Shown here piece by piece: positions 57,195-64,000 of a DNA stretch of 64,000 nt (position 1 is the stretch's first letter; each line of letters opens with the position of its first letter). The notes beneath the pieces were generated by a model. That model saw only the letters and a program-made list of their open reading frames with translations, did no database searches and was not told where the DNA came from. The stretch spans positions 12,910,610 through 12,974,609 of the forward strand of contig NC_041806.1 in NCBI RefSeq assembly GCF_900964775.1, in the 5' to 3' direction. Position numbers and translations under genes: made by a program. The stretch is from Scleropages formosus (taxonomy: Eukaryota > Chordata > Actinopteri > Osteoglossiformes > Osteoglossidae).

Positions 57195-58043
57195 ATGCCG
57201 GTGGACACAAGGCGAGTGCGGGCTCCCGAGGAGTCGCAGTGCCCTCTGCTCTTCGTGCCCCTGTTGCCCAGGGGTCCACTGAGAACCGTAGCGCAGCCTG
57301 AGAAGGCGCGGGTTGACGGTCGGCAGCGAAGCCAGGTGGACGTGCGGCCGGTGTTTGCGCGCTGTGGCCTCGTAACCCAGGCCAAGGGCTCAGCCTACAT
57401 GGAGGCTGGTAAAACGAAGGTGCTGTGCGCCGTGTACGGGCCGCGGGAATCCGAGCGCAAGGACGATACCGACATGAAGGCCGGGCGACTCGTGTGCGAC
57501 TTCCGCTACGCGCCCTTTTCCTGTCCCAAGAGAGGCACCTGGATCCAGGGCAGCGAGGAGCGCGACGCGGCGCAGGCCCTGCAGGAGGCGCTGCGGCCCG
57601 GCCTCTGTCTGCACCGCTACCCACGCGCGCAGGTCGAGGTGAACGTACTGGTGCTCGAGCACGATGGCTCCGTGCTTGCGCACGCAGTTACGTGCGCGTC
57701 CATGGCGCTAGTGGATGCCGGCGTGGAGATGTACGACCTGGTTCTTGGCTGCGCGCTGCGACAGGACGGCGATTCGTATCTGCTGGACCCCACTCTGGCG
57801 GAGGAGAGTGGCGGCCATGCGACACAGCCCGAGGACAACCAGGGCGGCGTGACTGTGGCTCTGCTGCCCAGCCTGGGCCAGGTGTCGGGGCTGCACGCAG
57901 ACGGCGAGCTGCGTGATGAGAGCGTGTCCGCTGCGGTGCGCGCTTGCATGGAGGGCTGTCACCGGCTCTACCCCGTGGTACGACGGGCGCTCGTGTACGC
58001 GGCACGCAGAAAGGCGGCGCCGCCTGGGGACGCGGACGACTGA
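57195..58043 (+). CDS. exosc6: Exosome complex component EXOSC6 (MTR3)
   Basis: EXOSC6 is one of six RNase-PH-like subunits forming the ring of the RNA exosome, which channels RNA to the DIS3 and EXOSC10 nucleases in nucleus and cytosol; the animal ring itself has no catalysis. The intronless frame from [13 protein letters not shown] at 57195 gives 282 residues (human 272). The open frame extends 49 codons upstream, but that part lacks homology and lies in a different base context. Conserved blocks are [73 protein letters not shown] and the C-terminal [20 protein letters not shown]. It is very GC-rich against AT-rich flanks, as is common for single-exon housekeeping genes. It is divergent from aars1, with about 4 kb of mostly transposon sequence between the promoters. 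Alternative upstream starts exist but are unlikely. Confidence 0.96.
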   Translation: MPVDTRRVRAPEESQCPLLFVPLLPRGPLRTVAQPEKARVDGRQRSQVDVRPVFARCGLVTQAKGSAYMEAGKTKVLCAVYGPRESERKDDTDMKAGRLVCDFRYAPFSCPKRGTWIQGSEERDAAQALQEALRPGLCLHRYPRAQVEVNVLVLEHDGSVLAHAVTCASMALVDAGVEMYDLVLGCALRQDGDSYLLDPTLAEESGGHATQPEDNQGGVTVALLPSLGQVSGLHADGELRDESVSAAVRACMEGCHRLYPVVRRALVYAARRKAAPPGDADD

Positions 58044-58460
58044 AAGTGGCAGTGACTGCGCGTTCTTGGGTGTTGAAGGTGCACTATGAAGTGTTCACTT
58101 CCTCTCGGATCGGACACGTGCAGGACTCGCACTAACCCGCTCGGTCTTGCCTGCTGGCGTGAGGACATTGTACACCGCCAAGTGCGTTGTAGCTCATTAT
58201 GGTATGTTTAGATTTGTCGTGTGTGTGTGTGTGTGTGTAGGTGGTGAATTTATGGTAAAACATATTAGTGTCCCAAATGGCATGTAACAAGACCACTCAT
58301 GCAACATATCAAATTATAGATGTAATATTATGGTACAGTCCAATACTTCTATGCAAATTAGTTTTGGATCTGTCAATGCTATGACTGAGTTCCTTCTCGG
58401 ATGGGGCCCTTGATGACGGTGGGAATGAGAGTCTGGAAACATGACTAGATCACTTGCTTC
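58044..58460. other. exosc6 3' flank
   Basis: Presumed 3' UTR and flank with a short TG run near 58220. No canonical AATAAA is evident in the first 400 bases. Confidence 0.45.
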
Positions 58461-58469
58461 TCCTGCAGT

Positions 58470-58640
58470 AGTGGTTAGTGTGTTGGATTTTCACTCTGAC
58501 ACAGCTTCAAATGTCCCTTCCTGCTGTAGTTCCTTGGTCAATGTACAGTACATACACTGAATTTACCATAAAGATTACCCTGCTGGGTAAATGGGAGTAT
58601 TTCACCTTGGAGAAATGCATTGCTGAAATTACATGATATC
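58470..58640 (+). repeat. AT-rich SINE-like copy, degraded
   Basis: GTAGTGGTTAGTGTGTTGGA, TGTAGTTCCTTGGTCAATGT, TAAAGATTACCCTGCTGGGT and a GGAGAAATGCATTGC tail. Confidence 0.6.
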
Positions 58641-58911
58641 TAAGATAGCCACAGCAGAGACGATAGAACAAACATGCTGAATGTTGCCAGTTGAAGACCT
58701 ATTCCTTCCCCAAACTACTAATGTTGAATTACTAGGGCAAGAATGCTCTGTGTTGTATATTGTTTCATAAGTGGCTGTTACTTTAACTGAGATTTAAGGA
58801 ACAAAATTTTTTCATCGAGGTTTGTATCACTGTGGGTTTGATTGCATGTTCTTCCAACTCTGTGTGTTTGTCTGTGGTTGTAAGCTTTATTATGTCCCTT
58901 TCTCCTCACCT

Positions 58912-59110
58912 GCCATTTACATTTACTCATTTAGCTGATTCTCCCCCCCCCCCCCCCCCCCCAATAAAAGCAACTTATCAATGTTAAGATACTTAAACTG
59001 ATTTTCCCACTTCCTTCCGAGCAACTCGGGTTAAGTAATTTGCTCAAATGTACTACAGCAGTAGGAGAGAATCCAACATTCAGAGCCAAGGGCTACAGTT
59101 CTAACCACTA
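58912..59110 (-). repeat. AT-rich SINE-like copy with internal poly-C
   Basis: The inverted tail ATTTACATTTACTCATTTAG is interrupted by a run of about 20 C at 58943-58962, then CAACTTATCAATGTTAAG and CAACTCGGGTTAAGTAATTTGC in family order. Confidence 0.65.
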
Positions 59111-59169
59111 TGCTCTCAAGTCCAATGTTCTTGTTGTACCTTTCGGTGTCATCAGTACATTGTTACCCC

Positions 59170-59480
59170 AATACCTACAGGACCTGATCACTACCTGTAG
59201 CCAAGCAAGAGTGCTGTGGTTCTACACCTTTGTCACTTGGTGGTTCCACCCACAAGATGCCAAAATCAAAGCCTGTAGATTCTTGGTCTTGCTCCCACTG
59301 TGGTGAAATAAGCTCCCTGTGGTCCTCAGAGTTGAATCTCTGCTACATTCAAAAAGGCTCTCAAACCTCTCTCTTTCAGAGCCACATTCCTCGTGATCTC
59401 TTATGTATGCCACAAACTTTCCCTATGTTGTTCTTCCTGCCAATACTATACACAGCTATTTATACAGGCTTTTAAAAAGT
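59170..59480 (+). mobile_element. LINE 3' end (L2/CR1-group), copy C
   Basis: AAGCCTGTAGATTCTTGGTC, TGAAATAAGCTCCCTGTGGT and CTACATTCAAAAAGGCTCTC parallel 36480-36610, including the coding pattern FLVLLPLW and a diverged LP-V-LR-ES segment. Confidence 0.6.
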
Positions 59481-60194
59481 GGTAGTGATTTTAAATGAGT
59501 TAGTGAAATTCACATTTGTTTACTCTGAGTTGTGGGGGGGTGTACAAAACAATGGAAACTACATGAAAAACATGTAAGTTTGAAGTACCTTGCTTCCAAT
59601 TGCATACTGGGCTAGAGTGGCAGCTCATATGAGGCTGATGCCATTTAGCAGTGTTTGTCACTATAAAAGAGCTCTGATAGTGAGCACTTTGATATATGAG
59701 TTTTCAAAGCAACATGAGGAAACTACCAATCCAACTAGACTGAATTGCAGGTGCATTGGCCACAAAAAAACTGTGGAATTGTTTAATGCATGAAGGAGAA
59801 CAGTCTGAAAAGCAATGACAACATATGGCAAACATGGACAAACTACATCAGTAAAGGGGAGCAGTGATTACAAATTGAAGCTCAACAACAGACAGTTCAC
59901 AAGGCTAAATGCCTCATAAAGTACAGCCTCAGAAATTATCACAGAACTGAATAAGCACCTCTGTGGCCCAGTGTTAACCAATACTATACTCTGAGCTTCA
60001 CAAAGCTGGAATTTATGGCAGGGCTGATATTTGGAAGCTACTTGTATCCAAGGCCATAAAGATGCACGGCCTTGCATAAAGAGCACAAAACCTGAGTGAC
60101 AGAAAAAGTAATATGATCTAATGACTCACCTTTCACCCTGTTGCCTACATATGGATGGGTTCACATTTCCAAAGGATGTCTTTAACCCCCAATG
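59481..60194. other. Intergenic, no gene seen
   Basis: Unremarkable AT-rich sequence. Short frames on both strands lack domains; a few words recall degraded Tc1-like sequence but I cannot define an element. Confidence 0.4.
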
Positions 60195-60203
60195 TCTGTT
60201 GCC

Positions 60204-60390
60204 GGGGGGGGGTGCAGCGGGTTGGACCGGGTCCTGCTCTCCGGTGGGTCTGGGGTTCGAGTCCCCCTTGGGGTGCCTTGCGATGGACTGGTGTCCCCTC
60301 CCCCTCCAGCCTTAAGCCCTGTGTTGCTGGGTTAGGCTCTGGCTTCCCACAACCCTATATGGGACAAGCGGTTCAGACAAGGTGTGTGTG
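60204..60390 (+). mobile_element. GC-rich tRNA-derived SINE, copy 12
   Basis: A plus-strand copy with a shortened head (GGGTGCAGCGGGTTGGACC). The 9-base duplication TCTGTTGCC is at 60195-60203 and 60391-60399. Confidence 0.9.
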
Positions 60391-60769
60391 TCTGTTGCCA
60401 AGTTGTACATGATGGGGTATCCATAGTGGTATGGGCAGCCATATGCTGGTGGTCACTTGCCCCAATGTAACCAAAGTTTGGCTACATGAAGCCAATTTTA
60501 CAGCTTAAAGCTTGCCCTATGTTGCTGACGATCTGTTTTTGATCATACGATAAATAAATAAATACTCAACCAAATGATTTCTCTTCATGGTTGTATAACG
60601 GTCCAGGGATATGAGGGAATTTTACAGGACCATGTGCATCTTATAGTCTGAATACTGCTTCTTCATGATGTTCTCATACTCCAGGATCACTGGAACTTTA
60701 TAGGAAGCTCTGGAGCCTAGAGGTAGATTTCCACCTCTTTCATCTGTCAAAGATTTGGAGACTTTTCTT

Positions 60770-60998
60770 CTTGAAGAATGGAGCAGCATTCCACTACAAA
60801 CTGTGTGCACACACACAAAAAATTAATAGGAAGGTGATCAGGAATAGTTGATATTTTGAGTTTTATGCAGCTCGTCATGTGATGAACATTGGTGCATGTG
60901 GTGGAAAGAAACTAACTGTACTTAAGAATTACACATTTGCAACTATGTCTCTTCCTCCTAATGGAATGCACAAATTATATTTTCTATGAGATGTATGT
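60770..60998 (+). mobile_element. LINE 3' tail, copy D
   Basis: AGGAAGGTGATCAGGAATAG, GATGAACATTGGTGCATGTG, TTTGCAACTATGTCTCTTCC and ATGGAATGCACAAATT match 36770-36930. The tail continues after the SINEs at 61211-61269 (TTTTGGAGAAAAGCGTCTGC). Confidence 0.7.
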
Positions 60999-61210
60999 TG
61001 TCGGGGGCACGGTGGCGCAGTGCGTTGGACCAGGTCCTGCTCTCTGGTGGGTCTGGGGTTAGAGTCCTGCTTGGGGTGCCTTGTGGTGGACTGGCGTCCC
61101 ATCCTGGGTGTGTCCCGGCGTCCCATCCTGGGTGTGTCCCCTCCCCCTCTGGCCTTACGCCGGGTAGGCTCTGGCTTTCCGCGACCCCGTATGGGACAAG
61201 CGGTTCAGAA
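60999..61210 (+). mobile_element. GC-rich tRNA-derived SINE, copy 13, with internal duplication
   Basis: The perfect 12-base duplication TGAGATGTATGT is at 60987-60998 and 61211-61222. A 24-base body segment starting GGCGTCCCATCCTGGG is repeated in tandem near 61096-61143. Confidence 0.93.
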
Positions 61211-61269
61211 TGAGATGTATGTCATTTTGGAGAAAAGCGTCTGCTAAATGAATAAATATAAATGTAGTT

Positions 61270-61462
61270 GGGGGGCGTGGTGGCGCAGTGGGTTGGACTG
61301 GGTCCTGCTCTCCGGGGGGTCTGGGGTTCAAGTCCCACTGGGGGTGCCTTGCAACAGACTCGTGTCTTGTCCTGGGTGTGTCCCCTCCAGCCTTACGCCC
61401 TGAGTTGCCGGGTTAGGCTCCGCAACCCCGTATGGGACAAGCGGTTCAGAAAAAAGAAAAAG
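61270..61462 (+). mobile_element. GC-rich tRNA-derived SINE, copy 14
   Basis: A plus-strand copy with an A-rich instead of TG tail (CAGAAAAAAGAAAAAG). The perfect 11-base duplication TAAATGTAGTT is at 61259-61269 and 61463-61473. Confidence 0.93.
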
Positions 61463-61473
61463 TAAATGTAGTT

Positions 61474-62640
61474 CAAGACTCATATGACTGCATTCCAAGA
61501 AGGACTGAAGTGTTTCTGAAGGCAAAACTAGTCCTTTTTTAGGTCCTTGATATATTGTTAAGTGTTAGGGTTATTTTGTCCACACTATGAAGAAAAGCAT
61601 CTGATGAATAAATATTATTTTTGCACGTGGAGCTTAGAGACACAGATGAAACCATGGACTGTGAACTGTGGTGTGGTGCAATACAGCTCCCCAGCTCCTC
61701 AGGGGCTCCACAGCACCTCCACAGTGCCCCCTCTGGCATGAGAATGGCCTCGGGGCCTAAAGCATTCAGGCAGCACTCTTCAATAGAAACGTAGGTTGGA
61801 ATCCTACTCCTGAAAGTGGTCTTTTTACTGAAATATATTGGTTTTTACTCAACTCACATTCCAAATATAGTGCCTGAAACAGCAGGTCTCGTGTCTCTGT
61901 CTAGTTTTCCTCAGAAACATTGTAACGCTTATTAATTGCTTATTCATCAGGAATATCATTTTCATCATCACTTTAATAGACACTGCAGTGCTGAGGTGAC
62001 ATGAATATGTTCAACATGGTGTGGGAACAAAGCCCAGAGCGCTGGCACAGCAGCACTACCCCTTGGTAGCTGATGGAGTTGTGTAGGACATGAACAATGT
62101 GACCCCATATTGTCCCTTTTTACCAGTGTTTACTGTAGTATAGAATGAGCTTGCACTTTATCTGGGCATTTCTGACATTCTAAGTGTATTCAGTATGAGC
62201 CAAAATGTGTAACCGGTACTGTTACACTCACACTGTAACACATACATACACGTAGTGAGCCGCAGAAGACTGTATAAACACAGTCACATAGTTTGTCACA
62301 CCCCTTCATACCCATGTATGCAAAAAAGGTGTCCCACCTTTTCGGTTATTTTTCCATATGTGTGCGCTTCCATGCAGGGAATGTATTTTGCCCAGATAGT
62401 CCACTCCAGCTCTTGCTGAACTTAAATCCTGTCCTTCTCACATTCTGCAGTCACATGGGCTGTGAGGGTGGGTTGGGGATGCAGTGGGAGGAGGGGTGTG
62501 TCACTCACCTTCAGTCAGTGAACCTAGCAAGCACCACCATTTTACAAAGGGCCCCATCCACTCCCAGTCCCCTCCCAAACTGTTAATGTTCAACTTAGGT
62601 GAGTGTTAGGCAACGCCCACCTTCACAAAGACATGTGGCA
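61474..62640. other. Upstream region of pllp, no gene seen
   Basis: A short tail-like word near 61590 (AGAAAAGCATCTGATGAATA) is the only repeat signal. The pllp promoter presumably lies toward the right end, but no clear core element or CpG cluster is visible. Confidence 0.45.
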
Positions 62641-62793
62641 GAACAAGTCAGCAGGTGAGAGAGATGTTAGTGAGGCAAGTCAGAGGAGCTTGAACCCATA
62701 GCTTAAACAACTCGCTAACTCTTGTGTTGGAGACAGGCACAAGAGTTGCATGTTCTGCGTGCTGCTGTTGTCTGAGGAGGTGAGGAGCATGCC

Positions 62794-62949
62794 ATGGCTG
62801 AGTTCCCAGCTAAGGTCAGCACACAGACAAGCAGTCCAGCAGCACAGAGGGCCATTGGCTCTGGGTCCAAGTCCATCGTCTTGCAGTATGTCTCTGTGGA
62901 CCTGCACTTCCTCGGGAGTGTCCCAGGAATCCTCCTGCTCGCTGAGATT
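62794..62949 (+). CDS. pllp: Plasmolipin, first coding exon (gene continues past the window)
   Basis: Plasmolipin is a four-pass MARVEL-domain proteolipid of myelin and epithelial apical membranes with roles in membrane trafficking. The exon codes 52 residues starting MAEFPAKVSTQTSSPA, nearly identical to the MAEFPSKVSTRTSSPA start of mammalian PLLP, followed by a linker and the beginning of membrane segment 1 (HFLGSVPGILLLAEI). It ends at the donor GAGATT|GTGAGTACG in phase 0. The remaining MARVEL segments must lie to the right of 64000. The ATG at 62794 has a C at -3 and a G at +4 and is the only start matching the family. Confidence 0.92.
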
Positions 62950-63835
62950 GTGAGTACGCACGCACGCACACATGCACACAGATGTATAGAATGCAGCTGG
63001 TGGTGTGGAACTGCACCCAGATCTCATCGTGTGTGAATGGTGTTGCTTCCTGTTCTACTGAACTTCAGCCCCACTGACACCTACAGTGGCCCAGTTGGGA
63101 CCAGTGCATATTAATTACACCCAAGAACACACACTCCTGGGAACACATAGTTCCACTAAGCACACACCATGATCTATTTTTGTACTTATATCCTGGAACA
63201 GAAAAAGTGCAGTTCCACACACCCATTGTGACCACAGGCACTGCAGTAGAGTGTACTGCCCAGAGGTGTGTAGTGCAGAGAACATCTGCAGTTTGTTCTG
63301 GATGCATAACTTCCAATAATAACAAGTAGCATGTGACAATGAGTGGGTGGAGCAGTGCAGGACTTTGACTCGGGGCTATTTGTCAAACAGGACTCCACTA
63401 AATGGTCTGAGATATGCTTCTTAATGCAGGTGGAATAACCAAGGCCCCCAGTCTGTGGCAAACAGTCAAGGCTGCTGCTCATTGTTCTGGTCCCCCAGTA
63501 TGGGACAGGTTGCTACACACCTGTGTTTCCAGAACAACCTTCGAAAGTTGTGTTTGCCAAAGCCCCATCCACCGTGTATAGATATTTGAATAAACAGGTG
63601 ACTGACTTAGGTCTGAATTCTCAGTTTTATGTGTTTTCTGGCACATGTTTTGCTGTATTTGCGACTCTGTGCCACTCTGACTTCTGCATGCTGAGAATTC
63701 CTGGGGTAACGTGGTGTTAACACCACGCTCCTCAGCTACCCTGTGTGCAGTGACAGATGGGCAGTGATGTTGGCCAAATGCCACATCTCTGTCAGTGGTG
63801 TTGGGTGTCACCATCGCACAGATGGGCACTTGGCA

Positions 63836-63879
<44 letters not shown>

Positions 63880-64000
63880 TCTGCTATGGGGCTAAAAGTG
63901 ACATGAGGGCACAGAATGAGCACCTTCGTGGTGCCCTCTCAGCCTCTTCTCCGGACACAGGTGCTAGGACTCCTCACTTGGTCCCTCACTGCCAGTACAT
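62950..64000 (+). other. pllp: pllp intron 1 (partial)
   Basis: No second exon is recognised to the right edge. It contains an AC microsatellite at 63836-63877. Short frames here have no MARVEL similarity. Confidence 0.6.
63836..63877. repeat. (AC)n microsatellite
   Basis: An uninterrupted AC run of about 42 bases in the pllp intron. Confidence 0.95.

Noticed and set aside
57193-57962. Several antisense and alternative frames over exosc6
   Set aside because: They are shadows of a GC-rich coding exon; only the plus frame from 57195 matches a protein family.

Overview
The window is vertebrate nuclear DNA, most likely from an early-branching teleost. It has spliced genes with GT-AG (and two GC-AG) introns, CpG-rich promoters, long TG/AC microsatellites, Tc1, LINE and LTR remnants, and one abundant GC-rich tRNA-derived SINE family. 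The species call is an inference from that SINE style and from gene content; nothing in the sequence names the organism.

Layout. 1-480 LINE reverse transcriptase fragment (minus). 1121-1434 solo LTR. About 1640-9910 siah1 (plus), an E3 ubiquitin ligase with a CpG promoter, a long intron, a tiny second exon carrying an extra start codon, and one large coding exon. 12891-21132 il34 (minus), a CSF1R-ligand cytokine in six coding exons, with a CpG/ISRE promoter near 21.1 kb and its last coding exon 3.8 kb away at 13.5 kb. siah1 and il34 converge. 21.2-27.7 kb holds repeats only. 27799-33627 a STRA6-family retinoid receptor gene (minus, 17 coding exons). 37381-38731 a decayed st3gal2 sialyltransferase (plus). 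39931-53130 aars1, cytosolic alanyl-tRNA synthetase (minus, 20 coding exons, 965 aa). 54133-56116 a Tc1 transposon with a SINE and a solo LTR nested inside. 57195-58043 intronless exosc6 (plus). 58-62.6 kb repeats. 62794-62949 first coding exon of pllp (plasmolipin), which runs off the right edge.

The genes do not form a pathway: they cover ubiquitin ligation, macrophage cytokine signalling, retinol uptake, tRNA charging, exosome RNA decay and a myelin/epithelial MARVEL protein. What links them is inherited linkage. IL34, ST3GAL2, AARS1 and EXOSC6 lie together on human 16q22, and SIAH1 and PLLP lie on 16q12-q13. The teleost block keeps il34, aars1 and exosc6, has lost a working st3gal2, and has a STRA6-type gene between il34 and the st3gal2 relic.

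Most of the rest is repeats. Fourteen copies of one SINE family can be delimited by target-site duplications read directly from the sequence. There are also LINE 3' ends, a second older SINE-like family with a conserved tail, an RLE-type LINE in an aars1 intron, and several minisatellites.
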